This document shows, piece after piece, positions 46,298-58,475 of a stretch of 64,000 nt of DNA. Position numbers and translations under genes: made by a program. The DNA is taken from positions 13,671,150 through 13,735,149 of the forward strand of contig NC_049994.1 of the NCBI RefSeq assembly GCF_000003815.2, in the 5' to 3' direction. Numbering within the stretch: the first letter of the stretch is position 1; each line of letters opens with the position of its first letter. Under the pieces are notes generated by a model. The model was not told where the DNA came from. It was given only the letters and a program-made list of their open reading frames with translations, and searched no databases. This DNA comes from Branchiostoma floridae (Eukaryota; Chordata; Leptocardii; Amphioxiformes; Branchiostomatidae).

Positions 46298-46460
46298 CAG
46301 GCTAGGAGCATCTTCACAAGATAGCTTCAAACAACATTTGCAGTCAGATGTAAAAAGACTACGTGTGACAGGTTGTTCAGTATAATATAACCAGCTGCTG
46401 CCGCGCATTGTGCCTGCGAAGCTGGCATGTTGCACCGAAGGGCTGTTATATATAGATGCA
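46298..46460 (+). mobile_element. LINE 3'-end fragment, copy 4
   Basis: GAGCATCTTCACAAGATAGC ... TATAACCAGCTGCTGCCGCG; the GATACA tail is reduced to TATATATAGATGC. Confidence 0.55.
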
Positions 46461-46595
46461 GGTACCAGCATAACTCTGTATCTACCATTCAGTGTAACTC
46501 CAATAACCCTTACACTAAACTGCACATGCAGGTGTGCGTTCCAATTATATAGTAAACCAAGGACAAAGACATCAACTTTTCTCAATCAAAATATG

Positions 46596-46601
46596 TTTAT
46601 T
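46596..46601 (-). terminator. SEC61G: SEC61G poly(A) signal
   Basis: AATAAA on minus, about 340 bases past the stop codon. Confidence 0.6.
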
Positions 46602-46938
46602 TGAGAAGGCTACATAACAAGCTATATGATCTTACTGTTCTTCAAAAAGGTATCAGTTACTATCAGACAACATCTTCTTTACGTCTTATCTAATTGGTGA
46701 AACAACAATGCTTCAGCAATTGTTACAGAGAGTCTCCCGAAATGTTCAAAAGTTGTCTGTAAATTAAAAGGTTACAAAAGATGCAAGGAGACATCTTTAC
46801 ATACAAAAGATGCTATGGGCGCATCTTAACATGGACGTTTTACAAGGAATCACAATGGAAATCACTGGTGTAGATTTTATGCTGTATTCTTCTATTAGCT
46901 GCTCCGCGTCGCTAACTTGTTTGTCCAGCCAGTCAGTA

Positions 46939-47863
<925 letters not shown>

Positions 47864-47973
47864 GATGGGTAATGTCTGCACAAAACAAGAAAGTTACATC
47901 ATAAGGGTTTGTTCATGTGTTGTTGGAAGCCTCTTATCACATCAAATCACCAGACCATGCCATTTTAATACAG

Positions 47974-48043
47974 TAGCCTGGGTATCATTTCTACCGGTGT
48001 TAGTACAAGGAGCCCTGGTAGAAATTGGATGGTATCCAGGCTA
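47974..48043. mobile_element. 70-bp MITE in SEC61G intron 1, TAGCCTGGGTA family
   Basis: TAGCCTGGGTATCATTTCTA and GAAATTGGATGGTATCCAGG-CTA form a near-complete hairpin. Related to 52135-52304 at the ends. Confidence 0.65.
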
Positions 48044-48277
48044 ATTTGTAAGTTTGTGGTTGAAGTAACCATGGAAATGCATTAGATTATGGAAGACATA
48101 CTACAGTGTTATGAGTTTATAGTGAGAGATCACAGAGAACAGATAAAATGAAGTTACATGAGAATTTACTTATTTACTTCATCTATCCTCTGATAACTTT
48201 GTTCTGAATCATAGACGAGTACACCAATTCAATTTCTATGCTCTTTGATTAAATCGTAGACCCTTGATTTTTTTCCT

Positions 48278-48401
48278 GATTTTCCGGTTCAGACTTATAA
48301 CCAACCGAAAATGCTCATATTTGGGCACCACCATTTTTTCCAGATTTTCCGGTTCAGACTTAACCAACCCCAAATGCTCATATTTGGGCACCACCATTTT
48401 T
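48278..48401. repeat. Two-unit tandem repeat of about 62 bp
   Basis: GATTTTCCGGTTCAGACTTA ... ATGCTCATATTTGGGCACCA occurs twice in succession with few differences, in SEC61G intron 1. Confidence 0.85.
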
Positions 48402-49033
48402 TAAAAAAAGTCTCCAGAAGAAGAGCTGAATCGCAGACACCATAAGAGCTAACATTTTCTGTTTTTTCTTTCTTAGGAAAAAAATCGACACCATATGTAA
48501 CAAAAACAGGAAGCTATAGAGAAACAACATGCTAGATCTCAAACTACAGAAGATAGAATGAGAAACAGAAATCATAAAATGATAATTTTTTTGGGTCCAT
48601 TTGGAGGAATTTTCTGGAAGGTAAACAAATGTAAAGACAACTTTTCAGACCAATTAAAGCCCCCCTCCGGCCTCCCCTTACGTAAAACCAATTTCCCCCG
48701 CCACTACACGGATGTAACACGCCGATAGCCTTATAACCCTTCCTAACAACATATAAATGTTTGAATTTCAAAGCTTTCGGTTGATAGTAGTTCTAAACAC
48801 CCAGAGATATTCTTATAGGAAGAAAAAGCGGGACTGTGAAAAGCTGTGACGTGTCATCGGTTCACGCGATCGCTGGCGTATCCGGAAAACCACTTCTCAT
48901 AAAAACATACTATTGAGGAGTAAAACGACTCTAAAAACCATACGAACACTAGCAGAATATGACACTCTATCATATATAAACGAAAACGTGACCCTGTTTT
49001 CTCAAATTCTGCCCAAATCAGGGAAAATCTTAC

Positions 49034-49150
49034 CCTAAAGTCAGGAGTTCCTTCAAACAGCTGGCTGCAAAGTGATGACGCGGAAGTTGAGAGGAAGTGG
49101 GGAAAGCGCATGCGCGTAATATGCCTTCTGGGAAATCCACAGTAGAGTGA
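49034..49150 (-). promoter_or_regulatory. SEC61G: SEC61G promoter and non-coding exon 1
   Basis: Donor at the 49034 side (TTTAGG|GTAAGA). Upstream within 80 bases are GCGCATGCGC (49106-49115), a perfect NRF1 palindrome, and two ETS-type cores on + (CGGAAGT at 49081, AGGAAGT at 49092). GCCTTCTGGGAAAT at 49123 resembles part of a ZNF143 site. No TATA. This is the arrangement of housekeeping promoters. Confidence 0.65.
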
Positions 49151-49562
49151 CATCTAGCGGAATATATCGATACTGCATTTTTTTTGGGTAAGAAAACCAA
49201 GAACTTGGTTTCAGTCAAAATTCAAACCAAGACAGGCCCATGACTGTTTTCCTTACTTTGGAAAAATGAGAAGAAAATGGGGCAATGATTCCGTTTCACA
49301 ATGAAATAAAATTTTTCATAATTGTATATTTGTGGATAATTGTGATATTTTATTGTGATAATGGTGATATACCTACCTACCTACCTACCTAGTCCCTTGA
49401 CCTCCAGGTCGTTGGGGGGACATATTCAATTTCAACCGGATGTACGATGGTGATAATGATGAGATATTTTAGGGCTTTGCCGGTCTATGTAATAATTTTG
49501 TAGATTGAAACTTCATTCAAATTTGTTTTTAGGACTTGCCACGCGTCGTAGCAGGTTTTCCC
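49151..49562. other. Upstream of SEC61G; CTAC repeat
   Basis: A (CTAC)n run at about 49371-49390; nothing coding. Confidence 0.4.
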
Positions 49563-49735
49563 TAGCCTCTACCAGGCTTCGTGGATGATCGGTGGTCTAA
49601 TTGTAGAAATTGGACAAATAGAGTCTATAGTACGCTAGGGGAGTTAGCCGGCCAGAAGAGTACGTTTCCTCACCTCCGTGGTGAGGATAATGATTCTACC
49701 GATCCACGGAGCCTGGTAGAGGCTAGTTTCCCTGT
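49563..49735. mobile_element. 173-bp MITE, TAGCCTCTACCAGG family
   Basis: Ends TAGCCTCTACCAGGCTTCGT and CGGAGCCTGGTAGAGGCTA, inverted with few mismatches (about 28 bases). The ends are relatives of the larger element at 61004-62039. Flanks GTTTTCCC / GTTTCCC are close. Confidence 0.75.
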
Positions 49736-50422
49736 ACTAGTAGTATAATAGTTCTAGGACAATATATAGGTCAAAACGGCGATCTCGACATTTTTTTTTC
49801 CAGTTTGGCCTTTCAATGTAGGACATGAAATAATCCTACCAAGGATTAAAAAAAAGCTCCTGTAAAGCTACATCCCTTCAAAAGGAGACAGCACATAGAC
49901 CACAAACTTTTAAGTAATCTCTAAGGACAGTGGAGGAATGGACATTGCTGGCAGGTTATGATGCTTTGACTTACGCCAACGGGAAATCGGAGATTAATTT
50001 TAAAGATTATGATCATTTGAGGGCTCTACTGGTGCTTTAAAGAAATGTCGTAGAAGGTAGTGCTATTTCACCAGAGTTCTCAGAATGCTCTTTTATCTTA
50101 GGCCATGTTGATTTTTGATTATATGTATGGCATCCTCTGGGAACTCCAAACTGATGCAAGCGAGCGAATAAAAAAAGTTTGGCCTTCAGTATGAAATCTA
50201 AGTGGTCAGGAAGGTTGAACATAGGACTAAAAACACATAGTAGGGTATATAAACAGTTAGATGTTGGGACCACTACATCCTTACCTACGGGTGCAAATAT
50301 AAAGCATTTTTCTTCTTGTTGGACCGATCCGAAAAAAAAACAGCTGAAAAAAATCACTGGAACGGGTTTCACCAATTAGAAAATAGACGCACTATGTCCT
50401 CATGCAAATGGGGTCTACAATG

Positions 50423-50861
50423 TGGAACTGCTAAACTTTCTTTCCAACACGAATTAATATAGGGACTTACCCTAAATTTTCGGTCAACTCCGTCGACCTT
50501 GTTCACAGAATGACCCTATCTCCAGCTGTGACGTCAGGAACACGCCACTTTTGCAAGAGGGGGTCATAAGTATCAGAGAGTCTGTGCCGCCCCCGTCTCT
50601 ATTGAGTGTGGGCCGGTGGGCTCTAATGTACACCGCCTCCTTCACTCCTCGCGCGAAGAATCCTGTTCCGAGTCTAAGATTTTGACTTTGTCCAACGAAA
50701 TGGATGTCCCGGAGACTCTATATGTAATGTTGCGCCACCCCAGACGATTTGACAGAGCTAGGAGATAGGGTCATTCTGTGAACAAGGTCGACGGAGTTGA
50801 CCGAAAATTTAGGGTAAGTCCCTATATTAATTCGTGTTGGAAAGAAAGTTTAGCAGTTCCA
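50423..50861. mobile_element. Foldback element with 101-bp arms
   Basis: 50423-50523 and 50761-50861 are nearly perfect reverse complements (start TGGAACTGCTAAACTTTCTT). The 237-base centre is GC-richer and unrelated to the arms. No coding sequence. A clear target duplication was not found, but GGGTCTACAATG lies on both sides (50411-50422; 50906-50917). Confidence 0.8.
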
Positions 50862-50869
50862 TAATGTAT

Positions 50870-51463
50870 TCTACCAACACAGATGAACTTTCATGCTAAG
50901 TTAGGGGTCTACAATGGTTTGTGTCTACAGACATCAATAATAATGCAAATGAGGTCGTCATTTGCATAATTGATATTTATCAACATTTCTCTACTTCCCA
51001 GCTACATGTGACAAGTTTGAAAGTCCTATCATAGAATTCAGTGGATTTATAAACTTTCATAATTAATTATGCAAATTAGCTGTTGATTTGCATAATTGGT
51101 ATTCCATTATGTTAGTCATTACTCATTCTATCTACAGACCAAAAATAATGATGATCAATCAACACGTTCTCGAGTTATTCTCGTCCAAAGTTTGAAACAA
51201 AACCGGCGCCTGCAGTTTTAAAATAGCCGCTAGTGGACCCAAAGTCACAACACTCACTCATTGCCCTAAGGGCTATCTACCATTCAAAAATCATGACCAC
51301 AGCATGTCCAGAACACGAGATATAAAAAATTGAGGTTCCGCTGAAGTACCGGGCTTAGCAACCCGCTAGGGGGTCCATTATCGAAGCTGACCTTCGTTTT
51401 CCCGACCCCTGGGCAGCCAATTATCATCAGCATCCATCGAAGGCTTCTCAAGTTATACTGTTT

Positions 51464-51505
<42 letters not shown>

Positions 51506-51515
51506 GTACAAGCCT
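50870..51515 (-). repeat. AT-rich repeat and dispersed repeat with (CAGA)n
   Basis: 50940-51110 has the GCAAAT/ATTTGCATAATT motifs seen at 440-905. 51265-51515 is a minus-strand copy of the microsatellite-linked repeat, ending in (CAGA)n at 51469-51505. Confidence 0.65.
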
Positions 51516-52134
51516 AAAACATAACCTTAGCCATTCTGGCAAAGGTAACAAGAGGTGTTCTGGCTTTTAGACGTATGATGATAAAACTTTGTGAGTTTAT
51601 GCTGAGATTGTGTTTAGTTGTGGAATGAAGCGTGGGAAGTGTTATTTAACTCGTCAATGATTCCAGGAATGAGTCGTCAATGGATTACTGCAAAGTTTGT
51701 AGAAGCTTTGGCCTTTTGTCGGATGAAGTATTAAAAGCTTTAGATATTTGGCGGAAATGTACGTCATTGAACGGCCAGCCCAGAAAATAAAAATTAACCG
51801 TTTTAACCATATTGCGATTGTGCCTTGCAGCGCTAGTATAATATGGTGGGATTAGTTTTCTAAAGGACATGATTTTAAAGAGCATTGTCGACACGTGTCA
51901 TGTAGTATTTGTGACATTTCTCTATAACCCATGCATGACCTCGATTTAGTTGCTAGGTTTAAACATCAACAACATTAAAACTCAACTGCCATCGCCTTGC
52001 AGTGCCGATAGAGAAAGGTGGAATTAAAGTTTTCTAAAGGCCATAATCTTAAAGAGCATTGTCATCTTGCATCTGTGACTTTTCTCTATAATCCATGCAT
52101 GGCCTCAATTTGGTTGCTACGTGTAGGCGGAAAC
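51516..52134. repeat. Locally duplicated sequence
   Basis: 'ttttctaaaggacatgattttaaagagcattgtc' near 51857-51890 recurs at 52030-52063 ('ttttctaaaggccataatcttaaagagcattgtc'), each preceded by TGCCTTGCAG. It is a degenerate tandem duplication of about 170 bases. Confidence 0.6.
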
Positions 52135-52304
52135 TAGCCTGGGTACCATACGGATAGTAGTTCGCTCCTATGTTCGCTTCTGCTATCCAGAAACACAGAG
52201 AAGCGACTGTATATAGTGTACAATGAATGTCAGAGCTAGAAGCGACTGTTTATAGTATATAATGAACGCCGGAGCGAACTACTTTCCAGATGGTACCCAG
52301 GCTA
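52135..52304. mobile_element. 170-bp MITE with perfect 9-bp target duplication
   Basis: Ends TAGCCTGGGTACCATACGGA and CCAGATGGTACCCAGGCTA, inverted repeats of about 34 bases. GGCGGAAAC on both sides (52126-52134, 52305-52313). The inside holds two GAAGCGACTGTNTATAGT units. Confidence 0.85.
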
Positions 52305-52313
52305 GGCGGAAAC

Positions 52314-55222
52314 ATTATATAAGAAAAATCCACACCATTAAAGCTGACCTACAGGAGGCCAAAGACATTTCTCATAGAGGATTAGTCGCCTTTTGTAATA
52401 GCGGCACTCGCACGTATCTACATAATCTAAAAAGTACTAAAGTAGTTTCCTAGAATACGCTGTCATCACCGTCCGCCGTATCTGTCAAACAAACAGACAT
52501 GTATGGCATACTTATTTATTAATTACTAGACATGAAGAATATGTATAAAACTTGTTCGCACTTTTTCCATATCAAAAAAGGGGGCAGGTGCTGGCTACCA
52601 CATTGGCGCCCTTGATTTGCGTTTTAGAGGATCGTAGATAAAACTTTCATTGGTACGCTTACGTTTTTTCGTATTCTTTGGGTGTTCTCATCTGAGAGCT
52701 ATAGAACTATTCATTCATCGGTGTTCCATATCAATGACGCAGGCAGGTCCTTGATTTCATCAGTACACCGACGCTCAAGCGTAAACGGCATCAGAAACAT
52801 TAAAAAAAAACAAAAGTTTTATTTAATATATTCGTACAGCATTGCATAACAACATCTCAAATATCTGCGTCCGCCTCTGCCTACTGTCTAAATTACTTCT
52901 AAAGGGGAGGAAGAACAGGAAATTACTTGTATCTATTTCAGCCATCATCGATAGTTGTTTTCAATATTAGACTTCACACATATAGTGGTCGCGCTATCAT
53001 TAGACAGGAGAAGATCTTAGACAAACATGATCCGTGCTGATACCCATACACACAATACCCGTGTCGGTACACTGCACAAACTTGATCTGACCTTTGCCTC
53101 TTCCATCATTATCTCAATGAAAAAAGGCCTGCAGGCCGATTTGAGCTTTCATGGATAAACAAATTCAAACAAATAAAAAACAAGTACACAGGGAAGGGGG
53201 GGGGGGGGGTTACTGGAGGGGGAGGTAATTGCCAAAAACACCTTTCACTTTTATGGTATATGAAGAGAACTCTCTCCTTCTCTGGATCAGTCCTTACCAG
53301 CACATATAAAAGCGGCAAAATCTATCTCTACTTTTTCTAATCATTTCCTTTCTTCCGTATTTTACATTGGTATGCGGTTTTCTAATATTTCTCTTTATGT
53401 TTGCAACCTCTTTTATTGATGTGTTCAGAGAAAAAAAGGAATTAAAATTTAAAGATGCTCAGTTGCTTTCAAGCACTTAAAGCGGGCACGTTCCTAAAGA
53501 CGATTGTGTTCGTAGGCAATCAAAACAAAACAAAATATTGAAGACATGAATTCTTGGAGGGAAAGACTTTGTTCAGGATGATATCCATTACTACAGTGTC
53601 GTTACTATGTACCATAACTACCATTCATCCTAGAGTCCTATGATATATACAACCATAAATACACTTGCAGTTACAGATTTACGTACATGTGTATCATTAG
53701 CAGCAGTGACTACTTACCTCGAATGAAAATGTATTACTAACTGAAGCTAGACAAATGCTGAACAACAATGAGAACTGAGGTAAAACGTCACAGAGTGAAT
53801 TTAGTTTGGCAAACTGCATGAAATGGTTATAACTTGCAGTGCATTGTATTTCCAAACATTTTCAAGAATAGTTCACCTTCGCCTTTATTGTAGAGTGGCT
53901 GTAGAGTTAGATTTCAGAGAGCGAACAGTTTGACAATTCTACCACACAAACTACCATCGTCTTACGTCTCGATGACGTATATACAAAAGCTTCTAAGACG
54001 CCAGGTCTCAAAACTTCATCTTGAGAATAAACCTTGGTCTCCGGAGGGCACGTTAGTCAGAAGAACTTCCTCTAAAAGTCGTATCTCAAGAGCCGGATCT
54101 CCATCCGCAATAATCCATCCCTTTTAATGGTATTTTGGCGGTAATGAGGAGGCGGTCAGCTGCACACTCCCCATAGATTTACCTTAGTTAGCCCGTACAC
54201 TAGTTAGCCCTGCAAGATCTCATGAAGATGGGGATAAGCGTAGGCAGAATGGTGTATGCATGTGTCTTCGAATCTCCGGAACCCGATATTGTGATGACCT
54301 CAATAATGGCACTTAACACCAGTCTTACGCAGCTTTTTTTCCATTTTCGCCGTTGGTAAGTAAGCGAAAACATCCTTCCTTCCTTCCTTCCTTCCTTGGA
54401 TGGGTCGTCGACTAACATACCATGCGAAAACTTGTAGTACATACAGAGGCCATGTTTACCTTCTATTCTTGTTGGCGTAGTATAAACCTATGCCATGCAA
54501 TTACGCAATATGCTTTAATTCTAAGAAAACTCATGTATCTAATACGTACACATTCGGTGTGTTACGCCTTGTGGTGGTTTAACAGTTAAGGGAACAAAAC
54601 AGTAACATAGCAAAACAATACAGAAACGAGTATCTACAAACTAGGAAGCATCCTATCTTTTTCCAAGAACAACTCCGCCACCTATATGTTTTTTACAAGA
54701 AATCGATCATAAAGTTTCACATCTAAATTACTCTATCATAAAACAGATCTGCTCTTTTATCTCCACCATAACAGAAAAGCTAACAGAAGTTGAATTTACC
54801 CAGCAATAGCCTCATTTTGTATCTGTGAACTGTATCTTTTCAACATGTCTTGTTGTGACCTGTACTTAGCCCGGTGTGCGCAATAAAGGTCTTCATTCAG
54901 TTCAATTAATTTAATCATTCGACTCATGCACAGTTGAAAGTGTTGTTACAATTTTAGACTTTGTACCCGAACACAAAATGAAGCGGTTACTAACAGTGGA
55001 AAGTTGTTTTTGTCGACAAGGAATAAGTGATGAATAAGAACAATCACTGCCAGCTGCCAGGTAATATCCACCGGATACATGGTCAGACAGTTACATCAAT
55101 TATACTTAAATGTTTCCTTTTATGTGCTGTCCTTGGGATGAACCTGAACTGTTTCTAAGAATCGGGACTGGAAAATATCATGGGAAAAATGTGTGTGCGT
55201 CCGTACATTTGTTACCAGCAGC
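52314..55222. other. Long stretch without recognisable genes
   Basis: AT-rich unique DNA. A G16 run is near 53198, (CCTT)n at 54377-54396. No exon with both splice and family support. Confidence 0.45.
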
Positions 55223-55363
55223 TACTCTCCAAGGAAAGATTTTTTTTGGGGGGGGGGGGTCTTTTTTCTGTCATTTGGCGGGGATAGCTTACACAAAAAG
55301 ACGGCATATAAGAAAAAGCGGTCACAATTTTCCCGATCAAATTCTGCTTGCAATTGGAGAGTA
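55223..55363. mobile_element. MITE, CTCCAAGCAGA family, worn copy
   Basis: TACTCTCCAAGGAAAGATTT and TCTGCTTGCAATTGGAGAGTA at the ends; a G12 run inside. Confidence 0.55.
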
Positions 55364-56240
55364 ACAAGAAGCAGCACCCTCTAAAGATGCCATAACCCAA
55401 ATCATTTAGAGACAACAAAACCATGGTGAGTGTCAATGGCAGATAGTTTTAGTTTCTAAGTCCTTAGCATTGGACCTACATTTTCATGAGGTGTTACTTT
55501 AATTAAGTACATTAAACTCAATACGTAAATAAATAAATAACCCAGAAAATACGCTTTGCATTGAATTCGAAGTACATTGGTCAGGTAATGAATAACTTGA
55601 TCTAGGCTGTTTCGCTTGGTCAAGAGAGAATACAGGTAGACTAACCTGCTAAACTACTGTATGTGCTTCTCAGCACTCTGCTGGGGCACCAATGCCGGAT
55701 CTTCAGCCAGATTCCGTCAATGAGGACTTTACTCAATGAGGACATAGTTTATGTGCTTTGGTAGGCTGCATCTCTTCAACGACAGGTGTAGTTTCGTTTA
55801 ATCTTGGTGGGAATCTTAAGGCGCGGGACTATCGCCGCGAGAATTTAGCTTTTATCATTATGCACATATGGAAAACATAGTTTCATCGCAGTGGTATGTA
55901 CAAAAGTGCTGTATTTTCTCATAGAAAAGAGGGCATAGAATTAGGGGCAATAAAACTTGACCTTGTTATCCATATGATATCATTAAATTTCATATAAAAA
56001 TCATATTTAGAATTTTGCACACATTTATTCGTTACAATTCCATTCATTTTTAATTCATGAATGAGAAAATAATTGAAGGTGAAAATGCCAAACACACCGA
56101 AAAGTGCAGGACTAGCCCCGCCCCCGAGTTGGTGGTTTGCGTAACTGTCGATAATACCCACGAACGCCGATGTTTTTCGTGAAGGAGCGAGCTGAGAAGA
56201 GTGACAGGCGTGACGCACTGAATGAAGAGTGGGTGGAGAC
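55364..56240. other. Upstream of the 56.3 kb promoter; no exon seen
   Basis: Unique AT-rich sequence with no recognisable feature apart from proximity to the TATA-like box. Confidence 0.4.
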
Positions 56241-56242
56241 AA

Positions 56243-56351
56243 TATAAGAGACGGCTCCCGGTAAGCAACCAGACTTCCCACCGGCACTGCAGGACGGCAC
56301 AACCCGGCAAAGTAGTCCAGCAAGGGAGAAGACACAAGGGAAAAGTGCAAG
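56243..56351 (+). promoter_or_regulatory. TATA-like promoter and non-coding exon 1
   Basis: TATAAG at 56243-56248; a presumed start near 56272 and an exon ending at 56351 with a strong donor (GCAAG|GTGAGT). GC-richer than its surroundings. It fits as the first exon of the signal-peptide gene starting at 56933. Confidence 0.5.
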
Positions 56352-56932
56352 GTGAGTAACTCTGGCCAAACAACGTCGTTGTGAAAGCCAAAGTGGAAAA
56401 AAACAGAAATCGCTGGCAAAGAAACTTATCAGAGTCAGGTTTCACAGTAGAAGATGATCAAAAGGATGGTTTAGTGTTTTATGCTGTTAATTGGAGATAT
56501 CACGATGACTTTACCAACAGGCGATGCTGGTACTTTTTTTACGGATGTACTAATTGTTTCTGTCTATCGTTGTATTGCACGTTAATAGGCTAGGTAAGGA
56601 TAACAACAATGACAATATGCCTATTATGACTTCCATTTCAACGCCGTATAAGCTATCTTTACTCCGACTTTTTGCAAATGTAGTTGCTGAATGGAATTGC
56701 ACTGTTAACTATCCCAGTCCAGTGTTGACTCGGCTAGTAATGCAAAACAAAATCTAAAAAGATCCTCTGCTGATCTGCATTACTACCTATGGAAAGGCGT
56801 GGCAATTAAAGTGAAAAGTATGCCTTTTGCTAATCTCATTGGGTAAATAAAAAAACATCAACCATTTCATTTCTCTTCAGTCCTTTTACAACTCATAAAA
56901 ACGCTATTGTCCCCCAGTGAACATCAGTGACG

Positions 56933-57038
56933 ATGGCAGTAGCTTTCTGGGTGACGTGCTGCGTTTTGGTCTGCTCTTTGTTCTACGGTGCTGCGGACGG
57001 TCATGGCGGCTTCTCCAAAGAGTTGGTACCCTCTGATG
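56933..57038 (+). CDS. Signal-peptide exon of a secreted or membrane protein
   Basis: Acceptor CCCCCAG|TGAAC at 56917, ATG at 56933, then MAVAFWVTCCVLVCSLFYGA, ADGHGGFSKELVPSD and a donor GATG|GTGAGT at 57039 (phase 1). Residues 1-21 form a clear signal peptide. The next exon is not visible; the gap at 57236-57572 may hold it. A carbonic-anhydrase-like last exon at 62700-62828 is a possible partner. The exon itself is well supported; the product is unknown. Confidence 0.55.
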
Positions 57039-57235
57039 GTGAGTACTACATGCCGTTATGTGTACAGATTGTATATATATGTATATGATATAAATTTGTA
57101 ACCGTTTTGCTTATACAATGTAAGTTGATGCTAGTGATTTTCTCGATTCTATGTTTATTGCAGCAAATTGTACACACTTGTACAATTGTATTTGGGGCGA
57201 GATGAGCACGTTGGGAAAATGTTCTAACGCAGAGT

Positions 57236-57572
57236 NNNNNNNNNNNNNNNNNNNNNNNNNNNNNNNNNNNNNNNNNNNNNNNNNNNNNNNNNNNNNNNNN
57301 NNNNNNNNNNNNNNNNNNNNNNNNNNNNNNNNNNNNNNNNNNNNNNNNNNNNNNNNNNNNNNNNNNNNNNNNNNNNNNNNNNNNNNNNNNNNNNNNNNNN
57401 NNNNNNNNNNNNNNNNNNNNNNNNNNNNNNNNNNNNNNNNNNNNNNNNNNNNNNNNNNNNNNNNNNNNNNNNNNNNNNNNNNNNNNNNNNNNNNNNNNNN
57501 NNNNNNNNNNNNNNNNNNNNNNNNNNNNNNNNNNNNNNNNNNNNNNNNNNNNNNNNNNNNNNNNNNNNNNNN
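57236..57572. other. Assembly gap (337 N)
   Basis: The same short text (TACAATTGTATTTG) stands on both sides, so the gap probably lies in a local repeat and its length is uncertain. Confidence 0.99.
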
Positions 57573-57720
57573 ATTGTACAATTGTATTTGTGATATGTAA
57601 CATGGATGTATTCTTCTCTCCCAGGGTTAGCCCTTGGCAATAGCCTATGGCTAGTTGGGCAGCCCTGGCTGTATGTTTACAGCTGAGCTAATAGACAAAT
57701 ACATGCCGTCTATCTCAGGT
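57573..57720 (+). mobile_element. Possible LINE C-terminus and 3' end
   Basis: ATG GAT GTA ... reads MDVFFSPRVSPWQ then stop, followed by GGCTGTATGTTTACAGCTGA and AATAGACAAATA. This is like the end of the reverse-transcriptase frame plus short 3' UTR of CR1-type elements. The remainder would be in the gap. Weak. Confidence 0.35.
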
Positions 57721-58224
57721 TCTTCTGGCTTTTTAGTAGAAGAAGTCTTCAGCATTTTCCAATATAAAGTAACGTTCGCGTATATATTTTAGTTACGTAC
57801 TGCGCTTTTTGATCTTCGTCCTGAGGATAGTTGGTTTATCATTCAGAACGCGTATTGCAACTTTTTTTTTTCATTTTCATGCTATTCTTTAATCTTTTTT
57901 TTTGTTTCACTTAACTATTAAACCAACTTTCATCACATTTTAATGGCAACACCTTCAGCAGCCACTCTCTCTTTTTACGAGAATGCGACAATTAGATGTT
58001 AGCTGCCGGCGCCATGTTCAATATTGCACCAGTATATCTAATCTACGGTCGTAAAAAGGAAGATATTTATTGAAGGCGGCGACATATGTACAATAACTCT
58101 CCAGACGACTCTGTGAGCCCTAAAGGACATTTCCGCAGCAACAACAATCTCCTCTTGACTGTGCGCGATTTTAAGGGACCGGTCAGTTAGGGTAGATTTA
58201 AAGTTTAAGACCTTTCCGCACTAT
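57721..58224. other. No recognisable feature
   Basis: AT-rich with T runs near 57863-57905; no exon seen. Confidence 0.4.
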
Positions 58225-58475
58225 CTAGAAGGTGCGTACGCCGATACGGATGCCTATCTCCGTGTGTGGCCCAGGGCTACAGAAACAGAGATGGGCGCCT
58301 CCCTATGCACCATCGGTAATGGTGTGTGCTCAGCTACCGTACTCTTTCCCAAATGCTAAACAGAGAAAGCAGCATGTATCCTATCTAAAGTCTTTGGTAT
58401 GAATCGGCCGAGGATATCGATCGAACTCACGACCTGCCGAGTGCAATGCGAACACTCGCTTGGTCATCGCACCGG
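58225..58475 (-). mobile_element. tRNA-derived SINE (family A), copy 3, internally inverted
   Basis: Head (right end) and body are on minus as in the other copies, but the core block near 58262-58302 (TGTGGCCCAGGGCTACAGAA) is in the opposite orientation. A local inversion or a second insertion is likely. Confidence 0.65.

Noticed and set aside
51462-51505. CRISPR-like regular spacing
   Set aside because: Plain (CAGA)n microsatellite at the end of a dispersed repeat; no spacers.
55919-56445. Minus-strand frames of 131-166 codons at 56 kb
   Set aside because: Antisense to the TATA/exon 1 region on +; no domain and composition typical of non-coding DNA.
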